NCBI GenBank assembly: GCA_030426265.1
Contig: JAUHYP010000020.1
Coordinates: 1-54,390 of the forward strand
Length of the DNA: 54,390 nt
Direction: 5' to 3'
Source: Gammaproteobacteria bacterium
GTDB taxonomy: Bacteria; Pseudomonadota; Gammaproteobacteria; Xanthomonadales; SZUA-36
Shown here: positions 43,480 through 51,914 of the stretch, one piece after another
Layout of the letters: every line of letters starts with the position of its first letter
Position numbering within the stretch: position 1 is the first letter of the stretch
Made by a program: the position numbers and the translations under genes
The notes under the pieces: model-generated
Told to the model about the DNA's origin: nothing
Database searches by the model: none
Seen by the model: the letters and a program-made list of their open reading frames with translations, nothing else

Positions 43480-44278
43480 GTTCTCCCAATTCTCCCAGCA
43501 CCGCTTCCAGGATGGCCGCCAGCCGGCCCGAGGCCACGTCCAGCTGTTGCTGGGTGACCTGCCAGCTGCGCGTTTCCCAGCTCTCGTCCACGGTTCGTGT
43601 CGGCGGGTAGCCGAAATTCCGGGTGAGGGCGAACGATTCGTTGGTCCAGCTGTAGGTGTCGCCCGGGACCCAGCCCCGGGTCGGCTGGTCGTGTCGCTGC
43701 CGCAACAGTTCGACGAGCTCCTTCATGCTGCCGACCCGCTGTTCCAGCAGGCCGTTGTCCCAGTACCAGTGCAGGTTCATGGAGACACCGCGGTAGCGGA
43801 TGGTGACGAGATTGCCGCCCTTGTCGTCGGCGTAGCCGACATGCAGGGGCTGGTGGAGGTCGCCCACCAGGTGGCAGAGGAACTTGAAGGCCAGGCGTCG
43901 TTCTTCGCGGGGGAGGGCAGGGTCGCCGAGCCGGGCGGCCTGGGCGTTCACCTGGGCGGTGACGCAGCGCCCGTCCGGGCAGTCGCGTCTGGCGCTGTAA
44001 GCCTTCGCCTCCGGGTCGATGTTGACGTAATGCCAGGGCGCCGTGTCGGCCCCGTCGCCCATGTCCCGCCAGGTGTCGGGCCAGGTGCAGGCGCCGGCCA
44101 CGTCGTCGGTGTCGGTGGAGCCGAGGAGCCCGGCGAGGGTGGCGCGGGTGGCATCGGAAAGCTGTTCGACGGCGAGGATGCCGACCGCCGCGTGGCCGCG
44201 CTGGCCCCAGGCGTGGGCGGTGGCGGGGATGAGGGCGCTGAGCGACAGGCCCAACACCAGGAGTGAAACCGGTTTCAT
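43436..44278 (-). CDS. S1/P1-type nuclease, exported, repeat-derived C-terminus
   Basis: A 280-residue secreted zinc nuclease cutting single-stranded DNA and RNA. After the signal peptide (LLVLGLSLSALIPATAHA) the mature chain starts with Trp (WGQRGHAAVG), the first zinc ligand of the family. Others are in CTWPDTWRD, PWHYVNID, HLVGDLHQPLHVGYADD and NLHWYWDNGLLE. The domain ends near residue 255; the last 18 residues (ELGSEEDWGQSKGSE) come from the REP-like repeat, which also gives the TAA. ATG 44278 gives a proper leader; GAGAGG is 11 nt upstream. Confidence 0.88.
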   Translation of the reverse strand: MKPVSLLVLGLSLSALIPATAHAWGQRGHAAVGILAVEQLSDATRATLAGLLGSTDTDDVAGACTWPDTWRDMGDGADTAPWHYVNIDPEAKAYSARRDCPDGRCVTAQVNAQAARLGDPALPREERRLAFKFLCHLVGDLHQPLHVGYADDKGGNLVTIRYRGVSMNLHWYWDNGLLEQRVGSMKELVELLRQRHDQPTRGWVPGDTYSWTNESFALTRNFGYPPTRTVDESWETRSWQVTQQQLDVASGRLAAILEAVLGELGELGSEEDWGQSKGSE

Positions 44279-44423
44279 CGTATTCTGCGCCTCTCCCTGG
44301 CATTTGCTGGCCCGGTCCTTCCGGAACCCCTGGTGGCCGTACAGGGCCACATGCCATCCAGTCATTTGAAAAAGTATGCGGGTTCCCAGGCGCCATGCCC
44401 AGCGCGGGGGTCGGCCGGGTGTC

Positions 44424-44429
44424 TATACT
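44424..44429 (+). promoter_or_regulatory. -10 box of the membrane protein gene at 44465
   Basis: TATACT 35 bp before the ATG. No clear -35. Confidence 0.45.
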
Positions 44430-44464
44430 GGGACGACACTTCCCTCCCACCAGATTCATTTCCC

Positions 44465-45295
44465 ATGGCCACACGCCCGGGTTCGTCGCCCCGTCCACTC
44501 CTGGATCCGAAGCAGCAGAAGCGTTACGACCAGGCGTTCAGCAAGTCCTTCCGCGAGGGCTGGCGCTCGGACACGCCTTCGGTCCTGCTGCACCTGGTCG
44601 TGCTGCTGGTCGCGTACGGGCTCCTGGCCCGCGCGATCGCGAAGGGCGGGCTCGCCCCCGGTTATGTGCCGGTCGTCTTCCTGGTCGAGGTGTGGGCGGT
44701 GCAGTGGCTGGGCTGGTTGCTGGCCCATACCCTGGTGAGCGACCCAGTGTTCCAGAGACTTGGCGGCCGGATCTGGGTTCCCGTCTTCTGGACGTTCGCG
44801 GTGTTCGGCCCCTACGCACTGACGCTGGTCATCCGGGCCGGTGGCGACGTGCAAGGCATGAGGGCGCTGCTCGGAACGTGGCTGGAACAGGCCTGGAGTT
44901 CCGGTCTCGTGCTGGCGTTGGCGGTGACGCTGCTCGGGCTCCTCGTCGAGACAGTCCGCGACCTGGCGCGCTGGCGCCGGGAGGGGCCGGACGCCACCTT
45001 CATCTGGCCGGCTTCCATGCAGGTCGGATTTCGCTTCGCGGCGATGCTGGTGCTGCCCTTTCTCCTGCTGATTCCCGTGATCATCGTGGGCACGCTATTG
45101 CACGTGTTGTGCAGCGGCGGCGGGAACAGCACGATCAACGCCGGCAAGGAGTATGTCGATATCGGCGCCTGCCTCGGCGTCGGCTTGTCGGACGCATCGC
45201 TCGCCACCTGGGGGCTGTTCACCTGGCTGGCGCTGGCGGATCTCCTGGTGCTCTTCGGCGGCGCGTGGATGCACCGGAGAGAGCTGCGTCGTTGA
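44465..45295 (+). CDS. Uncharacterised integral membrane protein
   Basis: 276 residues with five predicted membrane segments (about 40-62, 67-89, 98-118, 138-160 and 190-215), then a last one (about 242-262). The N-terminus is basic and probably cytosolic (DPKQQKRYDQAFSKSFREGW). A small Gly/Ser-rich loop (CSGGGNSTINAG) precedes the final helix. I recognise no known domain. The ATG at 44465 lacks a clear ribosome site, as with other genes here. Convergent with the M3 peptidase gene. Confidence 0.75.
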   Translation: MATRPGSSPRPLLDPKQQKRYDQAFSKSFREGWRSDTPSVLLHLVVLLVAYGLLARAIAKGGLAPGYVPVVFLVEVWAVQWLGWLLAHTLVSDPVFQRLGGRIWVPVFWTFAVFGPYALTLVIRAGGDVQGMRALLGTWLEQAWSSGLVLALAVTLLGLLVETVRDLARWRREGPDATFIWPASMQVGFRFAAMLVLPFLLLIPVIIVGTLLHVLCSGGGNSTINAGKEYVDIGACLGVGLSDASLATWGLFTWLALADLLVLFGGAWMHRRELRR

Positions 45296-45360
45296 ACGAC
45301 GCCAGCGGCGTGCCTGTCGCCGGGCCGGGTGATTCGTCGGGAGTTCCCGGTTCGCCGGGT

Positions 45361-47262
45361 TTATCCGGCGACTGAGTCCCCGGCCCGGGCCGCCTCGACG
45401 CGATCCAGCGTGGCCTCGAAATCGTCCAGCAGGCGATCCATGCGGCGGATCAGGGCTTCGTAGGGTTCCTTCGAGGCCATGTCCAGGCCCGCGTCCAGGA
45501 ACAGGTCGTAGGGGTGCTTCGAACCGCCTGCCTGCAGAAAGCGCAGGTAGTTCTCCCGCTCGGCTTCGCCGCCGGCCAGGATGTCCTCCGTGAAGTAGGC
45601 CGCGCCGGCGATGGAGGTGGCGTACTGGAACACGTAGAAGTTGAAGTAGAAGTGCGGCACGAACAGCCATTCGTTGTGATACAGCTCCTCGATGCGCATC
45701 ACGCCCTGGTCGGCGCCGTGGTAGCGGCGCAGGATCTCGCCGTACATCTGGGTGATCCGGTCGCCGGACAGCGGCTCACCGCGTTCCATGGCGGCATACA
45801 CCTCGCCCTCGAACTCGCTGAACATGGTCTGGCGGAAGAAGGTGCTGCGGATCTGCTCCAGCGCGTAGCCGAGGTAGTAGAGGCGCTCTTCGTCGGTGGC
45901 CGAGTTGGCCAGCATGTAGTTCTGGGTCAGCAGCTCGTTGGCGATGGCGGCGGTTTCCGTGGTGAAGATCGAAAAGCCGGCCAGGTGTTGCGGCTGGGCC
46001 TCGTTCGCCAGCATCTGGTGCAGGGCGTGGCCCCATTCATGGGCGTAGGTGGAGACCGAGTTGTAGTCGTCCAGGTGGTTCAGCAGGATGTAGGGGTGCA
46101 GGTCGTACACGAAGCCCGACATGTAGGCGCCGGAGCGCTTGCCCGGGCTGGGCTTGACGTGCATCCAGCGCTTGGCGGCCGCGTCCGCCAGCTGGTCCGA
46201 GTAGTTCTCGCCCAGGGGCAACACGGCCTTGTTGACGATTTCGACGGTGTCGTCGATGGGGAATTCGCGTGGCGGCTCCACCATGGAGACGTAGATGTCT
46301 TCGTAGCCCATGTCCTCCAGGCCCAGCACCCGCGCCTTCAGCTCCAGGTAGCGGTGCAGTGAGGGCAGGTTCTCGTTCGTCACGCTCACCAGCGCGTCGT
46401 ACACGCTGCGCGGCAGGTTGTCCTGGAACAGGTTGCGGGTCAGCGTGTCGTCGTACTGGCGAACCCGGGTGGTGAACAGCTGGGAGGTAAGGTGGGCGGA
46501 CAGGGTCTGGCCCGCGGTGCCCTTGTAACCGTCCCAGGTGGTCCAGAAGGCGTCGAACACGGCCTTGCGGTCCTCGTACACGCGTGACTGGCGATGACGG
46601 CTGTAACCCTGCGAGTCGATGTAGGCCTCTTCGCCGGTGCTCAGGGTGATGGTCCGCCAGGGAATCTCGGAGTTGGACAACAGGCCGTAGATGTTGAAGG
46701 GCGAGGCCTGCATCAGGCCGGCGGCGGCGATCACGCTTTCGGCTTCGTCACCCAGGGTGTGGGGCTGGTAGCGCAGGGCGTCCTCGACATTGAACCGGTA
46801 GGTGCGCAGGGCCGGCAATTCTTCCAGGTAGCGCTCCAGGGTCTCGCGGCCGAGTGACATCAGTTCCGGCTGGAACCAGGCGCCCGCCTGCTGGAATTCG
46901 CTGAACATGCGCTGCGCCTGCTGGCGGCGTTCCTGGCCGCGCGGGTCGCCCAGGTTCTCGTCGGCGCCCAGGCTGGCGTAGGTGAAGACGCGGGTCCCTT
47001 TCAGCAACCACCGGTTGGTGGTTTCGAAGGCGGTGAGCAGCGCTTCCGGCCCGTCGGACAGGGTGCCTTTGAGCTCCCGGATCTCATCCAGCCCGGCCAT
47101 GGCCTCCTCCAGGGCGGCGCTCCAGTCCGCCTCCGTGGCGAACATTTCGGTCAGGTCCCACGACCAGCGCTGATCGACGGGGCTTTCCTGGGCGGTCAGG
47201 GTGCTTGCTGTGAACAGCAATCCGGCGGCCGCCAGGCAGGCGGTCAGTTTGCGGTGGGTCAT
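45361..47262 (-). CDS. Exported M3 oligoendopeptidase (PepF-like)
   Basis: A 633-residue zinc oligopeptidase of the M3 family, PepF type, but with an N-terminal signal peptide (LTACLAAAGLLFTASTLTAQ), so it acts in the periplasm. The zinc motif is HEWGH in STYAHEWGHALHQML (about residue 420), with the third ligand Glu in IFTTETAAIANE. It degrades short peptides. ATG 47262 follows GGGAG at 6 nt. It pairs functionally with the exported prolyl oligopeptidase at 37.6 kb, though they are not linked. Confidence 0.92.
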   Translation of the reverse strand: MTHRKLTACLAAAGLLFTASTLTAQESPVDQRWSWDLTEMFATEADWSAALEEAMAGLDEIRELKGTLSDGPEALLTAFETTNRWLLKGTRVFTYASLGADENLGDPRGQERRQQAQRMFSEFQQAGAWFQPELMSLGRETLERYLEELPALRTYRFNVEDALRYQPHTLGDEAESVIAAAGLMQASPFNIYGLLSNSEIPWRTITLSTGEEAYIDSQGYSRHRQSRVYEDRKAVFDAFWTTWDGYKGTAGQTLSAHLTSQLFTTRVRQYDDTLTRNLFQDNLPRSVYDALVSVTNENLPSLHRYLELKARVLGLEDMGYEDIYVSMVEPPREFPIDDTVEIVNKAVLPLGENYSDQLADAAAKRWMHVKPSPGKRSGAYMSGFVYDLHPYILLNHLDDYNSVSTYAHEWGHALHQMLANEAQPQHLAGFSIFTTETAAIANELLTQNYMLANSATDEERLYYLGYALEQIRSTFFRQTMFSEFEGEVYAAMERGEPLSGDRITQMYGEILRRYHGADQGVMRIEELYHNEWLFVPHFYFNFYVFQYATSIAGAAYFTEDILAGGEAERENYLRFLQAGGSKHPYDLFLDAGLDMASKEPYEALIRRMDRLLDDFEATLDRVEAARAGDSVAG

Positions 47263-47505
47263 GGGACGCTCCCGGGTTCGATGTGTGCGGCATTGAATCA
47301 GAAGGCGCCCGGCATTCTGAGTGCCGTTTGTCATGATTCGGCCGGACGGCTCCGGAGATCAGGTGATGTGCTGGCGCACCGGCGCCAAAGCGGCAAGAAT
47401 GACGGGAACGCAAGGTCAGTCGAATCGCGACGTCTGCCGCCAGACCCGGTTCGGTCATGACCTGGCGCTTGTCTCCGCCTTCCGCCGCCGGCTGGTTGAA
47501 ACCCC

Positions 47506-49110
47506 ATGAAAACCGTCGTTCATATCGCCATCCTGTTGTTCTGCGGCCTGTCGCTGCCGGCCGCCGCGCTCGACATCCGCGGCGTCGTCTACTCAGACGA
47601 GAACGGCAACGGCTCACGCGATGCGGGCGAGCCGGGTCTGGCCGATGTCGGTGTCAGCAATGGCCAGCGCATCGTGCGCACCGACGCCGAGGGCCGCTAC
47701 CTCATCGACATCGACGACCGGCGCGGCCACGTCATGGTGCTCAAGCCCCACGGCCATGCGCTGCCGCACAACGACCGGGGCCTGCCGGACTATTACTGGC
47801 TGCATTATCCGGCCGGCTCTCCCGAGCGCAGCTATGAGGGCATCGCCCCGACCGGGACGGCGCCGGACTCGGTCGACTTCGCCCTGATTCCCACCCGGGA
47901 ACCCGAGTCACTGCGCATCCTCGCCCTGGCGGACCCCCAAACCTCCGACCCACGCGAACTGGCCTTCTTCGAGCGCCTGTTCGCCGAGGAACTGCGGGCG
48001 CTGGAGGGAATCGACTTCACCCTGATCCTGGGCGACCTGCTCAACGACGCGCTGGACCTGGGTGATTCGTTCGACCGCCTGGTCGCCGGTTTCGGGCATC
48101 CCTGGGTCGCCGTGATCGGCAACCACGACCTCGACCTGGACGCGGCGTCGGACTTCGGGGCGGCCGATACCTTCACCGGGCGCTACGGCCCGACGACCTG
48201 GGCTTTCGAATACGGCCCCGCGCACTTCCTCGTGCTCGACAACATCCGCTTTCACCGCCCCCCGTCAGGCGGCTACCGGTATCACGGTGGTTTTCGCGCC
48301 GAGCAGCTGGACTTCGTTCAGGCGTACCTCGCCGACGTGCCGAAGGACGCCATGATCGTCCTGGCGATGCACATCCCGCTCAACAGCAGCAGCTTCAGGA
48401 GTGAGGACCGGGAACGACTGCTGGAACTCGTCGCGCCCTACGACAACGCGCTCGTGCTGTCCGGCCACTACCACGCCAACCAGCATGCCTACCTGGACCA
48501 GGCCTACGGGTGGCCCGATCCGCAGGGCCACCTGCATGAGTACGCCGTGGGGGCCGTCTCGGGCGCCTGGTGGGGTGGGGCGCTGGACGAAAATGGATTG
48601 CCTGACTCGACCATGCGCGACGGCACGCCGCCCGGCTTTGCGATCGTGACGCTCACGGCCGACAGCTACTCAATCGAATATCGTGGCGTGCGCCAGCCCG
48701 GGCGACAGCTCGCGCTGTTCGGCCCAGGCTCGGTGATGGCAGATACCTGGTCGAACGCGGACGTGTACGCCAACGTGTTCAACGGCGATGCCTACACGGA
48801 AGTTTCCCTGCAGGTCGAGCGCCTGGAGGCCGACGGGCAGTCCATGGTCGTGGAACCCTGGGCGCCGATGCGAAAGGTGGACGAAGCCGACCCGCGCGTC
48901 TGGAAGCGGGCCATCGAGCGGATGCAGTTCAATGGTGAGCCGGACAACGCCCGCCTGGCGTCACCCCTCGATTCTTCCCATCTGTGGCGCACCCGCTTGT
49001 CCACATCGGTGGCGCCGGGGCGATACCGCGTGCGCGTTCGCGCGCGCGACCGCTGGGGAATGGATGCGACGGAGACGACCGAGTACCAGGTCTACCCACG
49101 GGTTCGGTGA
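47506..49110 (+). CDS. Exported calcineurin-like metallophosphoesterase
   Basis: A 534-residue exported phosphoesterase with three parts. After the signal peptide (ILLFCGLSLPAAA) comes an SdrD-B-like Ca-binding beta domain (about 20-125: GVVYSDENGNGSRDAGEPGLADVGV), a metallophosphoesterase domain (about 138-330) with LALADPQ, LILGDLLND, GNHDLD and VLSGHYH for the two-metal site, and a C-terminal beta domain (about 345-534). Substrates might be nucleotides or phospholipid parts. It is divergent from the M3 peptidase and the 243-bp gap between them shows no feature. The tRNA-Leu gene lies convergent downstream. Confidence 0.9.
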   Translation: MKTVVHIAILLFCGLSLPAAALDIRGVVYSDENGNGSRDAGEPGLADVGVSNGQRIVRTDAEGRYLIDIDDRRGHVMVLKPHGHALPHNDRGLPDYYWLHYPAGSPERSYEGIAPTGTAPDSVDFALIPTREPESLRILALADPQTSDPRELAFFERLFAEELRALEGIDFTLILGDLLNDALDLGDSFDRLVAGFGHPWVAVIGNHDLDLDAASDFGAADTFTGRYGPTTWAFEYGPAHFLVLDNIRFHRPPSGGYRYHGGFRAEQLDFVQAYLADVPKDAMIVLAMHIPLNSSSFRSEDRERLLELVAPYDNALVLSGHYHANQHAYLDQAYGWPDPQGHLHEYAVGAVSGAWWGGALDENGLPDSTMRDGTPPGFAIVTLTADSYSIEYRGVRQPGRQLALFGPGSVMADTWSNADVYANVFNGDAYTEVSLQVERLEADGQSMVVEPWAPMRKVDEADPRVWKRAIERMQFNGEPDNARLASPLDSSHLWRTRLSTSVAPGRYRVRVRARDRWGMDATETTEYQVYPRVR

Positions 49111-49157
49111 GGATGACGATCGCTGAAACATCCGCCCTTGACGAAACCGCGGGATGT

Positions 49158-49244
49158 TGGTGCCGAAGGAGGGACTCGAACCCTCACTCTGTTTCCAGAA
49201 ACGGATTTTGAGTCCGTCGCGTCTACCAGTTCCGCCACTTCGGC
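49158..49244 (-). tRNA. tRNA-Leu (anticodon CAA)
   Basis: Class II tRNA of 87 nt with encoded CCA (49158-49160). Acceptor GCCGAAG pairs with CTTCGGC; anticodon stem ACGGA/TCCGT around CTCAAAA gives CAA; the variable arm is long (TTTCTGGAAACAGAGT region); T-arm GAGGGTTCGAGTCCCTC. Reads TTG codons. Confidence 0.96.
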
Positions 49245-49278
49245 GCGGTGGGCCTGCCGGGGGTGCCGGCGGGCGCAC

Positions 49279-49284
49279 AGTATA
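49279..49284 (-). promoter_or_regulatory. -10 box of tRNA-Leu
   Basis: TATACT on the minus strand, 34 nt before the tRNA; TGGCGA 17 bp upstream is a weak -35. Confidence 0.5.
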
Positions 49285-49335
49285 GCCATGGTCCTTCCGG
49301 GTCGCCAGACACGAGGCGCCGGGATTTACAGGGGA

Positions 49336-49908
49336 TCAGGCGGCGTCGAGTTGCAGTTGCTTGGGTTCGCGGCGGTACCAGCCGTCACCCTCGTCGACGA
49401 ACAGGTTGCAGGTCTCCATGGCCTGCTGATAGATGTGCACCGAGACCGCGACCTTGCTGGCGCTGGGGTTGGCGATGGTGTGGTATTCGTGCGGCGGGAT
49501 CAGGCTGCCGGCGCTGCCGCAGCCGGCCACGATGGTGCCCACGTCCTCGAAGCGGAAACGCTCTCCGCGTTCTTCCAGCAGGTGGTAGCTGACCACCTCG
49601 ATGCTGCCGGACCAGACCCCTTCCACGCACCACACGCCGGAGTGGTCGTGGATGGGCGTGCCCTGTCCCGGACCCCAGGTCATGGCGATCATGCTGTAGC
49701 CCCGGGTGGGGTGGGTGAAGACTTCGCGGCGGGCGTAGTGGCCGGGGATGACCTCGAACACGCAGTCGGGCAGTCGGATGCCGGGGTCGGCGATGCACTC
49801 CACCAGGGCCCGGCGCAGGCAGGTGGTGATCTCGAAGGGACATTCCCCGTCGATGGCGGCGTCAATCCGCTGGATCAGCCGGTCCTTGCCCTCGAATTCC
49901 AGGCTCAT
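49336..49908 (-). CDS. Cysteine dioxygenase-type cupin
   Basis: A 190-residue cupin of the cysteine/3-mercaptopropionate dioxygenase family, oxidising a thiol to a sulfinic acid. The first metal pair is in TPIHDHSGVWCVEG, the third His in HEYHTIANPSASKVAVSVHIYQ. The Cys in VWCVEG sits where cross-linking Cys of some CDOs is found. Its ATG overlaps the metX-like stop as ATGA, so it is translated with that gene. Cysteine, rather than 3-mercaptopropionate, is suggested by this partner. It could lower cysteine levels. Confidence 0.88.
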   Translation of the reverse strand: MSLEFEGKDRLIQRIDAAIDGECPFEITTCLRRALVECIADPGIRLPDCVFEVIPGHYARREVFTHPTRGYSMIAMTWGPGQGTPIHDHSGVWCVEGVWSGSIEVVSYHLLEERGERFRFEDVGTIVAGCGSAGSLIPPHEYHTIANPSASKVAVSVHIYQQAMETCNLFVDEGDGWYRREPKQLQLDAA

Positions 49909-51044
49909 GCTGCAAACTCCCCGTTGTCGATGGTGCGGGCGATGGAGCGGAAATAACCCCCGACGACGCTCCCGAAGTTCCTAAAGTCTACCAGAAAGGC
50001 GTCGTGGCCCTGGGGCGAGGGCAGCATCTCCAGGCGCGTTTCGACGCCCATTGCCGTCAGGGTTCGCGCGATCTCGCCTTGCTGGCGAGGCGGGAACAGC
50101 AGGTCGGTGTCCACGCCGATCACCAGTGCCGAATCCAGGCGAACATCGGCCAGGGCCCCGGCCAGGTCGGCGTGGTTCTCGCTGGCGTCGAATCCGTCCA
50201 TCGACTGCGACAGGTACAGGTAGCTGCAGGGATCGAAGGCGCCGATGAAGCGCTCCGCCGCCGCCTCCAGGTAGGACTCCACCTCGAAGTTCATGGTGAA
50301 GGGCTGCTTCGGGTACAGCGACTGCTGGTCTCGGCCGAAGCGGTCCTGCCATTCCACGGCGGAACGGTAGGAGATCATCCCCAGCTTGCGGGCCATGCGC
50401 ATGCCGAAGCGCGGCCAGGTCTCATCGGTGTACTGGCCGTCGGCGAAGTCCGGGTCGCTGGCGATCAGTTCCCGCTGCAGCGACCGGATGGCGATGGAGA
50501 AGGGTTCGGCGCGCGGCGCGCTGGAAATGCTCAGGAAATGCCGCGCGCCTTCGGGGTTCTGCTTGAGCCAGGCCAGGGCGCTCATGCCGCCCATGGACGG
50601 GCCCATGACGGCGCAGAGGCGTCCGATGCCCAGGTGCTCGACCACCCGCTGGGTGGATGCGGCGATGTCCTCGATAGAGAGCGCCGGAAAGTCCAGGCGC
50701 CAGGGTTTGCCCGTCGCCGGGTTGTCGCTGGCCGGGCCGACGCTGCCCATGCAGCTGCCGAGGGAGTTCACGCAGAGGACGAAATACCGGTCGGTGTCGA
50801 TGGCCGAGCCCGGGCCGATCATGTACTCCCACCATCCGTCCTCGGGATCGTCCGCGCTGGAGGCGGCATGGGCGCTGGGCGACAGGCCGGTGAACAGCAG
50901 CACGGCGTTGGAGCGGTCCGCATTCAGCTCGCCCCAGGTCTCGTAGGCCAGCGTGAGGCCGGGCAGCTCGCCGCCGCGCTTGAAGCGGAAGGGGCGCTCA
51001 TCCTGGTAGATACGGGTGGCGGGGGTGGCGGGGATCGAAAACAT
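49905..51044 (-). CDS. metX: MetX-family homoserine/serine O-acyltransferase
   Basis: A 379-residue alpha/beta-fold acyltransferase that activates homoserine for methionine synthesis. Nucleophile Ser in GPSMGGMSALAW, acid Asp in VIGVDTDLLFPP, His in PQGHDAFLVD. Some Xanthomonadales members of this family are serine O-succinyltransferases for cysteine synthesis; the cysteine dioxygenase overlapping it makes that alternative plausible. The family body begins shortly after ATG 51044; longer readings add no conserved sequence. The 96-bp gap to the divergent TrmB-like gene shows no riboswitch that I recognise. Confidence 0.9.
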   Translation of the reverse strand: MFSIPATPATRIYQDERPFRFKRGGELPGLTLAYETWGELNADRSNAVLLFTGLSPSAHAASSADDPEDGWWEYMIGPGSAIDTDRYFVLCVNSLGSCMGSVGPASDNPATGKPWRLDFPALSIEDIAASTQRVVEHLGIGRLCAVMGPSMGGMSALAWLKQNPEGARHFLSISSAPRAEPFSIAIRSLQRELIASDPDFADGQYTDETWPRFGMRMARKLGMISYRSAVEWQDRFGRDQQSLYPKQPFTMNFEVESYLEAAAERFIGAFDPCSYLYLSQSMDGFDASENHADLAGALADVRLDSALVIGVDTDLLFPPRQQGEIARTLTAMGVETRLEMLPSPQGHDAFLVDFRNFGSVVGGYFRSIARTIDNGEFAA

Positions 51045-51140
51045 TGGGACTGCGGGCCTGTGGGAGCTCTGCCGGTGGGGGGTTGGCGCCGGGTTGCCCC
51101 GATCGTTTAGCGTAATGGTACCTGAACATGGGGGCGCGCC

Positions 51141-51854
51141 ATGGGCCTTCCCAGCCAATCGATTCCACCCGGTGATTCACGTCCGGTGCGCAGCAACCAG
51201 GCGGGACCGCACGAGCGCCTGGCCGAGTGCGTTCGGCGGCATGCCGAGGCGCCCTGGAAGGCGCCCCTGCATGGCCCCAGCCAGGCCGCCTTCGAGCGAC
51301 TCGAGGCCTTGCGACTGGAGCTGGGCGCCGGACGCCCGATCGTGCTCGACGCCGGCTGCGGCACGGGCGAGAGCACGCGGGTCCTCGGCCGCCAGTACCC
51401 GGAGGCCGTGGTGGTTGGCGTTGACCGCTCCGCCGCGCGGCTGGCGCGCACCGGCGCGGACCAAACGCCGACCGGGGAGGGCAACGTGCTGTGGTGCCGG
51501 GCCGAACTCGAATCGTTCTGGCGCCTCGCGCTCGCGGCGGGCTGGCCGCTGCACCGGCACTTCCTGCTCTATCCCAATCCCTGGCCCAAGGCGGCGCACC
51601 TGGGCCGGCGCTGGCACGGCCATCCGGTGTTTCCGTCGCTGCTGGCACTCGGCGGACTGCTGGACTTGCGCAGCAACTGGCGAACCTACGTGGAGGAGTT
51701 CGCGGCCGCCACGGCCCAGCTCACGGGTATCGAGCCCGTCGTCAAACGGCTGGACTCACCGGCGGCGCCTCTCAGCCCCTTCGAACGCAAATACGCGGCC
51801 AGCGGGCACGCGCTCTGGCACGTGTCCTGTGAATTGCCAATAACGTCAAAATAG
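51141..51854 (+). CDS. TrmB-like SAM-dependent methyltransferase
   Basis: A 237-residue class I methyltransferase resembling tRNA (guanine-46-N7) methyltransferase. SAM motif: VLDAGCGTGESTRVLG. The substrate motif is YPNPWPKAAHLGRRWHGH, a variant of the PDPWxKxRHxKRR of TrmB, with several basic residues replaced. It is probably a paralogue rather than the main TrmB. The last codons (51833-51854) overlap one copy of the TTGAC-N6-GTCAA motif. Downstream is the DUF6502-like gene. Confidence 0.8.
   Translation: MGLPSQSIPPGDSRPVRSNQAGPHERLAECVRRHAEAPWKAPLHGPSQAAFERLEALRLELGAGRPIVLDAGCGTGESTRVLGRQYPEAVVVGVDRSAARLARTGADQTPTGEGNVLWCRAELESFWRLALAAGWPLHRHFLLYPNPWPKAAHLGRRWHGHPVFPSLLALGGLLDLRSNWRTYVEEFAAATAQLTGIEPVVKRLDSPAAPLSPFERKYAASGHALWHVSCELPITSK
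51834..51849. promoter_or_regulatory. TTGCC-N6-GTCAA motif (copy 2 of 3)
   Basis: TTGCC, AATAAC, GTCAA, one mismatch to a full palindrome. The 21-mer from 51833 matches 18 of 21 bases of the copy at 53698. It overlaps the end of the TrmB-like gene and lies upstream of the promoter of the gene at 51915, in an activator-like position. Confidence 0.5.
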
Positions 51855-51874
51855 GCCGTAACGGACAATTGTTG

Positions 51875-51880
51875 TACACT
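51875..51880 (+). promoter_or_regulatory. -10 box of the DUF6502-like gene at 51915
   Basis: TACACT, the same hexamer as in the promoter of its paralogue. A weak TAGGCC lies 17 bp upstream. Confidence 0.45.
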
Positions 51881-51914
51881 GCGCGCCGGACAGGGAAGAA
51901 CGCGCAGGCCAGCC

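Noticed and set aside
51045-51140. SAM-type riboswitch before the metX-like gene
   Set aside because: The leader is GC-rich with CCC/GGG runs, but none of the SAM riboswitch cores I know could be matched.
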